Positions 23,116-34,164 of a DNA stretch of 64,000 nt are shown in pieces. The stretch covers positions 310,001 to 374,000 of the forward strand of contig JANUWF010002144.1 of NCBI GenBank assembly GCA_026120185.1, in the 5' to 3' direction. The first letter of the stretch is position 1. The number at the start of each line of letters is the position of its first letter. The notes under the pieces were generated by a model. That model was not told the origin of the DNA. It searched no databases and saw nothing but the letters and a program-made list of their open reading frames with translations. The stretch is from Voacanga thouarsii (lineage: Eukaryota > Streptophyta > Magnoliopsida > Gentianales > Apocynaceae). The position numbers and the translations under genes are program-made.

Positions 23116-24471
23116 ATGGTTATTGCTAATGATGATGTATGCATTATTGATAGTGGAACTACACACACCATACTAAAAAATGAGAAATATTTTTCTGATA
23201 TCAAAATGGAAGAAATAAATATTTATACGATAAACGGTAGTACAAATGTGATTGAAGGTTCCGGAAGAGCTAGTATATTGTTGCCTAAAGGAACAACAAT
23301 TATTATTGACAAGGCACTATTTTCCTCAAAATCCAGAAGAAATTTATTGAGTTTTAAAGATATCTGCAGAAATGGGTATCATGTTGAAACAAATGAGGAA
23401 AATGGGATTGAGCATCTTTATATTACTCAAATTCATTTGGGTAAGAAATCTGTATTAGAAAAACTACCGTCTTTTTCTATTAGCTTATATTTTACAAAAA
23501 TACATATAATTAAAATTTATCATCTCGTAAATAAGAAGTTTACTGATCCTATTACTTTTAGCATTTGGCATGACCAGTTGGGTCATTCGAGATCTACCAT
23601 GATGAGAAGAATCATTGAGAATACACATAGTCATCCATTAAAAAATAAAAAGATATTGACATTAGAAAAATTCGCATATGCTGCATGTTCCCTAAGAAAA
23701 TTAATTGTTAAACCATTACCAGTAAAAGTAGGAGCAAAAAGTCCTACATTTCTTGAACGGATTCACGAAGATATTTGTGGACCTATTGATCCACCACGTG
23801 GACCGTTTAAATATTTTATGGTCTTAATTAATACATCATCCTGATAGTCACATATATGCTTATTATCTACTCGCAACCTAGCGTTTGCGAGATTACTTGC
23901 TCAAATAATTAAATTATGAGCACAATTTCTTGACTATCACATTAAAAATATCCGTTTGGATAATGCTAGTGAATTTTCATCACATGCTTTTGATGCATAT
24001 TGCATGTCAATTGGGATTAATGTTGAACATCCTGTAGCCCATGTTCATATACAAAATGGTCTTGCTGAATCTTTGATTAAAAGATTACAATTAATTGCTA
24101 GACCATTATTAATGAAAACAAATCTCTCAACATCTGTCTAGGGACATGCTATTTTACATGCTGCAGCATTTGTACGTATAAGGCCAGCTAGCTATCATAA
24201 ATTCTCTCATTTGCAATTGGCTTTTGGTTTAGAACCAAATATTGCTCATTTAAGAATTTTTGGGTGTATTGTATATGCTCCAATTGTACCAAACCAACGT
24301 ACAAAGATGGGTCCTCAAAAAAAAAAGGGAATATACGTTGGATATGATTCTCCCTCTATTATCAGGTATGTTGAATCCCTGACAAGAGATGTATTCACAC
24401 CAAGATTTGCTGATTGCCATTTTGATGAATCATTATTCCCAAAATTAGGGGGAGAACAAAAAATAGCATAA
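23116..24471 (+). pseudogene. E3 protease and integrase, interrupted
   Basis: The frame starts at the protease; CIIDSGTTHTIL carries the D-S-G active site. The GAG-pre-integrase HDQLGHSRSTMMRRII and CSLRK follow: the two His are present, but the pair of Cys reads CSLR. The integrase shows HEDICGPI, IRLDNASEF and QNGLAESLIKRL, so D,D,E are visible. Stops at 23842-23847 (TGA TAG), near 23920 and at 24139-24141 replace Arg or Trp codons. After 24469 the reading frame shifts by one base. Confidence 0.85.
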
Positions 24472-24478
24472 AAAGGAT

Positions 24479-26600
24479 CTTGCTTGGATAACATCATTAA
24501 ATTATCTTGATCCGCGCACAAGCACATGTGAACTTGAAGTTCAAAAGATAATTCATTTGCAAAGCATTGCAAATCAAATGCCAGACGCTTTTGTTGACTT
24601 CAGAAGAGTTATAAAATCACATATTCTAGCTATAAATGCTCCTATTCGAATTGAAGTTCCAGCAGAACAAAAGATTATACCTATAGCTGTTGAGTCAAAA
24701 GTACGCCAGAAGCGTGGCCGACCTCTTGGTTCTAAAGATAAAAATTCTCGAAAGAAAAGAGGATTAAATGATCCAGAAGATCATATTGAAGAAAAGAATG
24801 ATAAAGACCAAGAGAGAACTGTTGACAAAGAACCAGAAATTGATGAAAGTAACACTGAAATTTCTATCAATTATATCATTTCCGGTAGAAGTTGGAATTA
24901 GATAGAAACTGTTATTAATAATATATTTGCATACAATATATCTCTTGATGTTATACAGGATAATGATGATTCTGAACTAATATCAGTTGATGAATGTCGG
25001 CATAGAAAAGATTGGCTGCAATGGAAAGAAGTGATTCAATTAGAGTTAAATGCACTGACAAAACATGAAGTTTTCGGACCTGCAGTCCTAACACCAGAAG
25101 GTGTGAAACCTGTTGGCTACAATTGGATATTTGTGCGAAAACGCAATGAAAAGAATGAAATCGTACAATATAAAGCGCGATTAGTAGCTCAAGGTTTTTT
25201 ACAAAGACCAGGTATTGATTATGATGAAACTTATTCTCCTGTTGTTGATGCTATTACACTCCAATATCTTATCAGTTTGGCAGTACATGAAAAGATAGAT
25301 ATGCTCCTATTAGATGTTGTCACTACTTACTTGTATGGAAATTTAGAAAATGATGTTTGCATGAAAATCCCCGAAGTATTTCATATGCCTGAAGCATATA
25401 AACATTATCCTCGTGAAAATTACTCCATTAAGTTGCAGAAATTATTATATGACCTGAAGCAATCTAGACGCATGTGGTTCACTCATCTTAGTGAATATTT
25501 ATTGAAAGCGGGATTTAAAAATGATCAGGTATGTCCATGTGTTTTTATTAAGAAATCTGGTTCTAAATTTGTGATATTAGCTATATATGTTAATGATATT
25601 AATCTTATTGGAACTCCTGAAGAGCTACAAGAAATAATGGATTATTTAAAAAGAGAATTCGAAATCAAGGATTTTGGTAAAATCAAATTTTGCCTTGGTT
25701 TACGAATTAAACATCTGGAAAGTGGAATATTTATTTATCAATCAACATATATAGCAAAAGTTCTCAAAAGATTTTACATGGACAAAGCACATCCATTGAG
25801 TGTTCCAATGATCGTCTGGTCATTAAATGTGAATAAAGATCCTTTCTGACATCAAGAAGATGATGAAGAACTCCTTAATCTTGAAGTACCATATCTCAGT
25901 GCAATTGGTGCATTGATGTATCTTGCTAATAATACACGACCTGATATTGCTTTTACTGTCAATTTATTAGCAAGATTTAGTTCTTCACCAACACGATGAC
26001 ATTGGAATGGAATTAAACAAGTCATTCGATATCTCGAAAGTACAATTGATCTCGGATTATTTTATTCAAATAAAACCAGCCCAACATTGATAGGTTATGC
26101 AGATGCTGGTTATTTATCTGATCTACATAAAACACGTTCTCAAATTGGCTATCTATATACATTGGAAAATACTGCTATATCATGGCATTCTACAAAACAA
26201 TATATAGCAGCTACTTCTGCAAATCATGCTGAAATTATAGCCATTCATGAAGCAAGTCGAGAATGTGTATGGCTAAGATCCATGATTCATTATATTCGAG
26301 AAAGTTGTGGATTATCATCGATAAAAGATATTCCAACTCCTCTTTATGAAGACAATGCAGCTTGCATAGCTTAATTACAAGGAGGATATATTAAACGAGA
26401 TCGGATAAAACATATTTCACCAAAATTCTTCTTTACTCATGAACTCTAGAAGAAAGGTGAAATTGATATGTTACAAATTCGGTCATGTGACAACCTCGCA
26501 GATATTTTCACGAAGATGTTACCGACTGCAACATTTGAAAAGTTGAGATATAAAATTGGTATGCGTCGGTTTAAGGATTTAAAGGAATCATCTCATTAGG
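24479..26600 (+). pseudogene. E3 reverse transcriptase and RNase H, interrupted
   Basis: It continues after a frameshift near 24470. A Lys/Glu-rich linker (24557-24901) ends at a TAG. The RT at 25031-25849 has YNWIFVRKRNEKNE, ARLVAQGF and LLDVVTTYLYGN. Its active site reads IYVNDINLIG: the first Asp of YVDD is Asn, so polymerase activity is lost. RNase H lies at 26087-26374 (GYADAGYLSD, AEIIAIHEASRE, EDNAACIA), followed by further stops. The C-terminus near KHISPKFFFTHEL and DIFTKMLP matches copia ends. Confidence 0.85.
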
Positions 26601-26719
26601 GGGAATAATAAATAGACATATAGAATAGTGTACTCTTTTTCCTTCACTAGATTTTTTTTCCCACTGAATTTTTATCTAGTAAGGTTTTAACGAGACATAT
26701 TCTTTATGTAATAGATGAA

Positions 26720-26733
26720 CATCCAAGGGGAAG
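26720..26733 (+). promoter_or_regulatory. E3 polypurine tract
   Basis: ccaaggggaag abuts the 3' LTR start TGTTATG at 26734. Confidence 0.85.
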
Positions 26734-27111
26734 TGTTATGATATATTGTGAATTAGTAGAAGCTCCACTAATTATGGATTTATGTGAATTATTAGAGAAT
26801 TAGTGGAAGCTCCACTAATTATGAATTTTTATGGATGTCCATCATTTAGTGGAGACACCACTAATTAAGATTAGTGGAAGATGATATATTCCATGATGTA
26901 TTCCACTAATTAAGAGTTTTATAAATAGGGCTATTCTCTAAACTTGTAATATACTATCATTTTGTGAAAGAAAGAATTGTGATTGTGAGAGAAAATTATG
27001 AGAGAAAGAAAGAGAGAGATTTGAAGAAATTCTTGTGTAAAGAATAATTAGAGTTTTATTAATGTGTAGTATATAGATTTTTTTTTCTAACACTACCCAA
27101 ATTTTATAACA
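26734..27111 (+). repeat. E3 3' LTR
   Basis: 378 bp, TGTTATGATATATTG to ...tttataaca, followed by CTTTC, the right copy of the target duplication. It keeps the palindromic agtggaagctccact units and tataaata near 26921. Confidence 0.95.
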
Positions 27112-27854
27112 CTTTCTTTGATTTCTCTTCCTTGCACCTGTCTTGCTCATTGGTGATGCCTGTGGTTTTTATTTATTCTCGTCTTGTCCATCATTTCCTT
27201 CACTTCTCATACTCTTGGTGCATATACTTGGCCTTCTTGTTGCAATTTTCTTGACGCATCATGTCATATCTCGTAACCACACAGAGCGTGACTCGACTGC
27301 ATCATTAGAACATTTTTCTAATAATGCGAAACATTATATTAAAAATTTAATAACCAACAGCTTCCCAAAAACAATAAGCCAAAAATATTATAATCAAGTC
27401 TCTTCAAAGAAAATCTAATCAAAATTCACATACAATCTATTTAATATATTACATAAAAAAACAAAAATCTAATTTTACACTTATCTCATCAGAGTATTTA
27501 AGTAAAATGTGTAAAGCTTCAAACAAATAAAATAACACAAGTCAATATACAAAATGTTGCACTGGTTTACACTCCAATCATATCCTTAGGACTTTCGTAC
27601 TATGATTTATCATTTGAATTTAAAAGGAAAAAAAATTAAAAGATAATTTATTATTTGCTCAATAAATAATAATGAAACATTTTCTTTTAAATAGAATTTA
27701 TTCCACATATACATAAATATACAATATCAATATTCACATCTACATAAAAACACACAAATAATTCAAATAGTTCTAAGTTCCTCTCAATTCGTAAAAATTT
27801 AAAAATATTTAAAATATATCAAAATAATTTTTTATTTTTTTTAAAACTAAAACC

Positions 27855-27857
<3 letters not shown>

Positions 27858-27908
<51 letters not shown>
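27858..27908. repeat. (TA)n microsatellite
   Basis: About 25 TA units. The homologous LTR copy has a shorter TA tract at 47299-47332, so the repeat existed before the two LTRs diverged. Confidence 0.95.
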
Positions 27909-27911
<3 letters not shown>

Positions 27912-27994
27912 AGAAACTTCAACCAAGGATATGTGGACATCAACTTCTCATGGAAAATATTATGTTTTACAATCCTTCATGCTAACTTCATCAT

Positions 27995-27998
<4 letters not shown>

Positions 27999-28076
<78 letters not shown>
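27999..28076. repeat. (CT)n microsatellite
   Basis: About 39 CT units. The homologous place near 47418 has only tctctccc followed by a T run. The open frames it creates (poly Leu-Ser, poly Arg-Glu) are artefacts. Confidence 0.95.
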
Positions 28077-28079
<3 letters not shown>

Positions 28080-28206
28080 TTAATTTTTGAAAACCTCTTC
28101 AAAACCAGAAACAAGAAAACCTTCATAAAAGCCTTAGGGTTATTATCGAGATACGCCACGACGTGAACATCATTTCGTACCCACTTAATCCTTAACATGA
28201 ATTGTC

Positions 28207-28260
<54 letters not shown>
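28207..28260. repeat. (TTA)n microsatellite
   Basis: 18 ATT/TTA units. The homologous place near 47547 has T and A runs instead. Confidence 0.95.
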
Positions 28261-28382
28261 GATGCCTGGCAGTCCCGCACCAGGCAAATCCGCCTGCCAT
28301 GCGTGCAGACAGACAACTGCAGAGCCGATTTTTTTTTTTTTTTGAAAATGAAGAATAACAGAATAAAATTATAAATATATAG

Positions 28383-29066
28383 ACTATATATTTTTATATT
28401 TTAGAAAATAATAAAATATTTTATTTGTTAATGGTTATTTGTTTATATATATTTATAAGTAATGTTTAAGTATATTAATAAGTGATTTATATGATTGGGT
28501 CATACTTTCGCAGTAAAATGTAGATCATTGATTACTAATATATAAGCTAAAACGTTATTGATTGATTGATGAAGTTAGACATTTCGTCAAAATTTAGATC
28601 ATTACGCTATAATTTCTAAATAGAGAATGATTTACATTTAACCAGTAAGTAGTCCTCTTACGCCAATAGTGTAAGCGTATTTAGAATATGTAGAATTGGA
28701 TCACGCGATAGTAATCTTTATAAAAGTATTATAATAAATAAAGATTGGTCTATCGCTGCTACTGCATTGATGAATATTTTAAGATTTGAGTATAAGTTGG
28801 TAGTCTGGTGAAATCGAATTTGTGCACTTTGATGTATGATAGAGGAGATTTTAATGTAAGACCAATAACCTTATACATTAGGTGTATGCCCATAATTAAT
28901 TAAGACAAATTTATACAATAGCGTTTTCATACTTCACTTAGTGAATATATCATTCCCTTATGACTGTTTAGGATAATTTAAATAATTTAATACCCTAGGA
29001 ACGTGATTTAGTGTGTAGGTTTTTGGGTAGCTTCCTGAGATAAGTGGATACTGGATGTTATATATT
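28383..29066 (+). repeat. E7 copia solo LTR, first part
   Basis: From 'agactatatattttt' it follows the 5' half of the LTR at 8638 (aagtgattt..gattgggtcat, cagtaaaatgtagatc, ttgatgaagttagacatttcgtcaa, gtctggtgaaatcg, gcttcctgag). The first 20-25 bp with the TG start are missing or unrecognisable. It is interrupted at 29066 by E4 and resumes at 41908. Confidence 0.75.
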
Positions 29067-29927
29067 TGTAGATGACAAATTTCAAATCTGCAAATAAGAC
29101 AAGAAAAATATCGAAATTTACAAAATATTTAGTAAATATGAAAAGTGGTTACAAATCTCCGAAGAAGTCCTAAATTGCAGGATAAGTCCTCAAATTCTTC
29201 TTTTTTTTAAAAAAACGTTGATTCGAGGGTTGAAGAGTTTGATCTCGGATCGAACGGAATTTGATGACGGACACTTGATTGCCAAGCCTTCGAGGCTTGT
29301 TTGATGCAGAGTAAGATGAACGCTTTAAAATTTGACGAAGATTCTGAACCTTGATTTAATGACGATTCTGAACCTTGAATTTGATGACGATTCTGAACCT
29401 TGAATTTAATGAAGCTTGAATGCTTGACACTTGATGAAGCTTCTTGTTTGCTGAAGCTTAAGCTTGAGGATTTGGGATGCCTTGAACCATTCAGAGAAGA
29501 GCCTATTTATAGGATAAAAATCCCTTGACTTTAGCATAAACAGCCGATATGGGATTTTGAAGGAGTCTCCCAACAGACCCTAATGGACTTGGGTTTGAGA
29601 TGACCTAGGCTTAATTTATGTTTTAGCCCAATCTCATTTAATCCACATTATATTTGAGTTATGCGATTTTTTAAAAATTCAACTTTAGGGCCTAGTCCAA
29701 CTCAATTTAATCGATAATATATTGGATTTAATGTCAAATGGACCATTAACAATAACCCAATTTCAATAGTCCAATTTTATAATCCATTGGATTTAATGAT
29801 GATCCAATTATATTAATTCAAGAATAATTATATTTATTCATGAATTAATTTTAATTAATTAAGACTAAAATATGTAATTTTCTTTTAATCTTGAAAATAT
29901 ATTTTATCCCAAAATTCTTTGTCTACA
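29067..29927 (-). repeat. E4 3' LTR (left)
   Basis: TGTAGATGACAAATTTC to ...ctttgtctaca, 861 bp. It contains three copies of a unit of about 32 bp with 'gattctgaaccttga' (29340-29410). The right LTR holds four, which accounts for the 22-bp difference in length. Confidence 0.93.
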
Positions 29928-29945
29928 AATGCCTCCACTTCAAGG
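29928..29945 (-). promoter_or_regulatory. E4 polypurine tract
   Basis: Read on the - strand, gaagtggaggcatt abuts the left LTR. This marks the left LTR as the 3' one for gag-pol. Confidence 0.65.
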
Positions 29946-30246
29946 CTTGAGGAAAAATATTTTGTCAAAAGAATTTGGAAACAAGGCTTGAAGTATTTAA
30001 AATATTAATTTCTTAATTTAATTAGAAATTAATATAAAAGCCTTTTTTTAAAAAAAAATTCCTTAATAAAATAGAATTCTTTTTCTATTCCTATAAGGAA
30101 AAAGATTTGAAATCTAATTTTGAGAAGGAATCATATTTTTGAATCACCAATCAAAATTTTTTGATTTAAATTTAAATCTCAATTAAAATCTTTTATTCAA
30201 GAATTAGAATTCTTATAGAATTTGAAAATTGTGACTTTTGGCCCTT

Positions 30247-30254
30247 TATAAAAA
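30247..30254 (+). promoter_or_regulatory. TATA box of the E4 antisense gene
   Basis: tataaaaa, followed by ggcttc, lies 522 bp before the PMD start codon and 123 bp before a predicted splice donor at 30370. The location inside the element, outside the LTR, suggests a dedicated promoter for the + strand gene. No transcript data are available here. Confidence 0.55.
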
Positions 30255-30369
30255 GGCTTCAATCTTCATCAATTTTCCACACCAATTTGAAAAAAAATAC
30301 TTCATTGTCTCAATTGAAGATCCCTGGAAATTTCAATATCGGCGCGGGCACTAGTGCATCCTTTTCTAA

Positions 30370-30760
30370 GTAAGCTTTTTTTTTTTTTTCAATTTCGCAA
30401 TTTGCTAGCGAAATTGCGGCGGCCGCCATTCTTGACTTCCTTTTTCTTTCTTTTGTTTACGTTCTGTTCACACCACACATGCACTTCGTTTTTTTGTTTT
30501 TTGTTTTTTTTTTCGTAAACACAAAAACATTTTTTTCCCCCATAAACTCAAAAACCCCCTTTTTTTTTTTCGAAACTAACTTCTTTTTTTTTTTTCCTTA
30601 TTGCTTTTTGCTTTTTTTTGTTTTTTTTTAACCCATTTTTCCAACCCTTTTTCCGTAAGCTCACTTTTTTTTTTTTTAACTAACTTTTTATTTATTATTA
30701 TTATTTTTTTAAAGCTAACTCGTTTTTGTTGGGACCTATTTTTTTTTTTTTTCCAACTAG
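30370..30760 (+). other. predicted 5'-UTR intron of the E4 PMD gene
   Basis: The donor GTAAGC at 30370 and the acceptor ttttttttttttccaactag ending at 30760 enclose about 390 bp that are extremely T-rich, with many T runs of nine or more. The start codon ATG follows nine bases after the acceptor, at 30769. T-richness is typical of plant introns. No such long intron is visible in the E5 gene. Confidence 0.5.
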
Positions 30761-30768
30761 GTCCAATC

Positions 30769-33587
30769 ATGGTATACTTTTCAAATTTGTGATCTTCTTC
30801 GGGCCAACAACTGCTAGTCATTCACGACCACGAGAATGATCCAACTGAGGCAGGGACAACTTTGACAGTTTATGAGACAAAGTCAGGCAAGTATGCAGAG
30901 CCCCTTCCAAAGGCGACACTCCAATGATTTGTGAAGGAATAGTCAACGGAAGTCAACTTCAAAGGCACTCGTTCCCCAAAGGCATAGATTCTTCTTTCCT
31001 CAAATCATCACCCTCAAGCTCATCCCAGTGTGTTACCTTCACTTGGACGTCGAATGATTCAAAAGGAGATTCAATGGACCTTACCACTCAACTTCTTGGG
31101 CCTGTTTTGCTTTAGGGAGAGATATTGGGAGTGGGCACACGACGTTCTAAGTCGTTGTGAAAGACACTTAAGATTTGCAAAGATCTATGAAGCTGTCTAT
31201 GCATCATTTTTTACGTACGATTGCAACCCCAACATTCTCAAAGCCTTTTGCGAAGCTTGGTGTCCTCTCACCAACACGCTTTTAACATCAATTGGCGAGG
31301 TGTCCATTTCACTTTGGGACTTGCACGAACTTAGAGGCTTACCAATACATGGAACTCACTATGATGAAGTTGTTCCTCATGCTGCGGAACTCACAGGTGT
31401 GGACCATGATGGCAAGCGATTCCTTCCAAGGAGTTGCAAACATCTCCTTATGCATACCATTTGATCAAAAAGGACAACAACAAATATGGTATCTCCATTA
31501 ATAAGTGGCTCGACTTCTGGTTCAAAAGGGCAGTAAAGTATACAACGCCTTCTCCAAGGGAAGAAAGGAGATCACGCCCCAAGTTTACTAATAATCCATG
31601 TGGAGTTATCCCACCTCATACTGCATGGACGTTTGAAGAAGATGATTTGTTTTCAAAGTTGGGCATTAGAAGCCACAACAGAGATCAAACATTCCTTGCA
31701 ACGTTTTTATCATGTTGGCTTTGCATTTTTGTCTTACCTAATGAAGAAGTAGACATCATTCGTCCAAGTACCTTCAAAATGGCAAGTTTGATGGCATACG
31801 GGGAACGAGTTAGTTTGGCTATTCCCGTCTTGACCAGCATTTATAGAGAATTGAATCGTATTTCCAACTCTCAACATCCCAGTAAGGAGAAATTTATCTT
31901 CCCTACTCACTATATATGGATGGCTTGCACACTACTTCAAAACTTACTATGAAGTCTCTCAAGGCCTAAACAGCCCTCCAATGGCGAGTTATTCTGGTGA
32001 AAGACGAAGCCCGCAAGCGGATTTATAGAGGTGAGGTCATTGTTTGGGCTATGAATATCTTTACCAAGCACAAAAAACATGACTTTATTGATAATGAGGC
32101 AGCCCCTTTGGAGGAACAACTTTACTTCTTGAGCCTTCATTTAAGTCTTTTAATTTTGCGGAAGGACGATCACTTCATCATTGAGCTTTATAGCCCACAT
32201 CGCTTTAGTCGCCAATTTGGATTCCTGCAAGATATCCTAGGCTACTTTGAGATTTCCACCCGTAAGGCTGCCTTAATAGATAGCTTACGTCTTTGGATAA
32301 GATGCACACTTCGCGGAACAATGGCCAAGGTAACATTTCCAGCCACTCCTTATAGTATAAAAAAGCACTATACTCTAGAGTATAAAGCATAGTAGGAACA
32401 AGTGCACAGAACCTTTCTTAAAGATCACATCTCGATATTGAATTTCCAAAAATCTGTATTTAAGAAAGTAGAGAACTTGCCTTACCCCGAGAAGAAACTT
32501 CATCAAGATACTACCACTCTCAATGCTTCAAAGGGGTTAGAAAATTCTTCAAGACATGACAAACATTCTTCGTTGGATCATGACTTGGTTATAGAGAAAC
32601 TTTCATCATCTTCAAAATGAAAGGAGTTGAATCGAATTGAAGAAGCCAGTTCTAGTAGTAAAGACCGTTGTTGGAAGAGAACGAAGGCGGCAACTACAAC
32701 TTTAAACTAAGAGCCCAAGGATCAAGAGACCTTCAAGGACAAGGTAAAACTGGTTTTCCCTTTTTGTTTTTTGTTTTTATTCTTGTTTTCTTTTCTTTTG
32801 ACTCAACTTCTTTGCTATTCTTCTTCATTAGGTGGACAATGTTGTTGCCTTTGGTGAGGATTTTTATTCTCAAGGCTCAATCAATAATTCTCACTGTTCA
32901 AAGCGAGATGGTTGCAAGGACATCTCTTACTTTCAACATGAGAATTTGGCATCTAAGGTAGTTGCTCATCAACATTGTTCAGCCATCTCTACCTTCCTAG
33001 GAGAGTCCTTACTGTCAAGTTGCAAAAAGAAGTTTGTCATGGAAGTATGGCAACAATTTTATCAACGAATTCGACAAACGCCTATCGAGCAGATCTTTTC
33101 ACTTGAGGATCAAGCTTGCTATATGCTTAAAAAATTGAGCAAGGATCCTATTGTTGACTTGTCATAATTGGATAATCGCTTGAGTTCTTTCTTTGCTAGA
33201 GCACGTGAATTTAACAATGCTAGATCCACCTCTTCAGAGAAAGCCTCAAAGGAGTCTAATGCAAAGTTACTTTCTGCTGCTAGCAAACACTTAGGTGATG
33301 TTGAGGCTAAAAAGTGTGACCTCACAAGTCAAATTGAAGAAAGTAAGGCCAACTCACAACGAGTTAAAGCCAATATTGCTACTCTAAAAAGAAAGCTTAA
33401 ATGCTTAAAGAAAGAGGATAAAAAACATTTAACTGCTGTTGAGGAAAAGAATAGGCAGCTTTTAGAAGTAGAGTCCACCTGCTTGTCCCTCAAAGAAGAG
33501 CTTGCCTCACTTCAAAACGCCCCTAAAGCAAATGAAGAGGATGAAGCCAACTTGAAGAATATAAGAGAACATTTGGTGGCAATGTAA
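30769..33587 (+). pseudogene. antisense plant mobile domain gene of E4
   Basis: It encodes a PMD (aminotransferase-like domain) protein with a coiled-coil tail, antisense to gag-pol. PMD hallmarks: AFCEAWCPLTNTLLTSIGEVSISLWDLHELRGLPIHG near 31240-31350; WLAHYFKTYY near 31920-31950, after a frameshift; and SPHRFSRQFGFLQDI near 32190-32235. A Ser/Lys-rich linker follows, then an intron (32744-32831), then a Glu/Lys-rich coiled coil ending at TAA 33585-33587 (33270-33580: AKKCDLTSQIEESKANSQ...). Damage: stops at 30790, 30924, 30939, 30984 and 33165, frameshifts near 31440, 31915 and 32000. In host plants PMD proteins such as MAIN and MAIL1 act in the nucleus; what the element uses this one for is unknown. 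Confidence 0.85.
32744..32831 (+). other. intron in the E4 PMD gene
   Basis: GTAAAAC at 32744 and ttcttcttcattag ending at 32831: 88 bp, T-rich. Both sides are phase 0: ...TFKDK before, VDNVVAFGEDF after. It lies between linker and coiled coil, the same place as the E5 intron. Confidence 0.65.
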
Positions 33588-34160
33588 CGAGACTTGGAAA
33601 ATTTCAAGTTTTTTACTTGATGTCGCGTAGCACCTTATATGTTCATTAAGCAGTTGTATTTTTTTCTTTTCTTGTAAAATAGGGTTGCTTCCTTACTAGC
33701 ATCAATAATATATTTATTTCATATTGTCTCAAACTTTTCTCACACATGTGTGTTTTGTTTACTTTTTGTAAGCGTCGATTTCACAATAAGTCATCATTTG
33801 ATTGCAACAAATGAGAAAAATGGAGAATGATGAAAGGATGTGGCTGAACTTAGAAATTTCTTCTAAGTTGCCTACGTATCTTAAGAATAACTTAAGAATC
33901 AAGTTAAACGTAGTTCAAAATGGATGGGTATGGTTTTGGGGGGGAGGGGGTGTTCACAGTTTTGACTCGTACGGGTCAGGAGTATCCATTTTTACTAACT
34001 AGGACTTGATGGGGTGTTTCAGCAGTTTAACCACGTACTACACTATTGGTGGTTGCTTTTACACAGTTTAAACTCATGTGGGCTAGGAGTAACTTGCAGT
34101 TTAAGCTGGTGCAGTCAAGGAGCAACTTGCAGTTTAAGCTTGTGCAGTTGAGGAGCCTTT
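33588..34160. other. E4 spacer between the convergent PMD gene and pol
   Basis: Contains the probable 3' UTR of the PMD gene with AT-rich polyadenylation-like sequence near 33706. It also has a short tandem repeat at about 34065-34155 (cagtttaagct..gtgcagt..aggagcaactt, about 42 bp, two to three copies). No protein frame of interest. Confidence 0.5.
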
Positions 34161-34164
34161 ATTT

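Larger units (their letters stand above)
21497..27111 (+). mobile_element. Ty1/copia element E3
   Basis: 5615 bp with LTRs 21497-21875 and 26734-27111 and identical five-base flanks CTTTC (21492-21496 and 27112-27116). LTR length, PBS and protein sequence differ clearly from E1 and E2, so this is another copia lineage. By eye the LTRs differ at about 20 positions in 378 bp, roughly 94-95% identity, meaning a fairly recent insertion compared with E6. All protein domains are interrupted. Confidence 0.95.
27262..28382 (-). repeat. E6 3' LTR, first segment
   Basis: Begins with tgtcatatctcg on the + strand, aligned to tgttatgcctccc at 46695, and runs parallel to 46695-47690: shared blocks 'acatttttctaataatgcg', 'agagaaacttcaaccaaggatatgtggacatc', 'cttcataaaagcc' and 'gatgcctggcagtcccg'. 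Three microsatellites have grown inside it. It stops near 28382, where the copia LTR E7 starts. Confidence 0.75.

Noticed and set aside
27933..28300. Open frames coding poly Leu-Ser and poly Arg-Glu/Ile
   Set aside because: They are direct translations of the (CT)n and (TTA)n microsatellites.
29340..29410. Regular short repeats as a possible CRISPR-like array
   Set aside because: Units are contiguous without unique spacers and lie within a plant LTR.
30576..30821. Lys-rich - strand frame and Phe-rich + strand frame
   Set aside because: Products of the T-rich predicted intron; no domain, and composition explains them.
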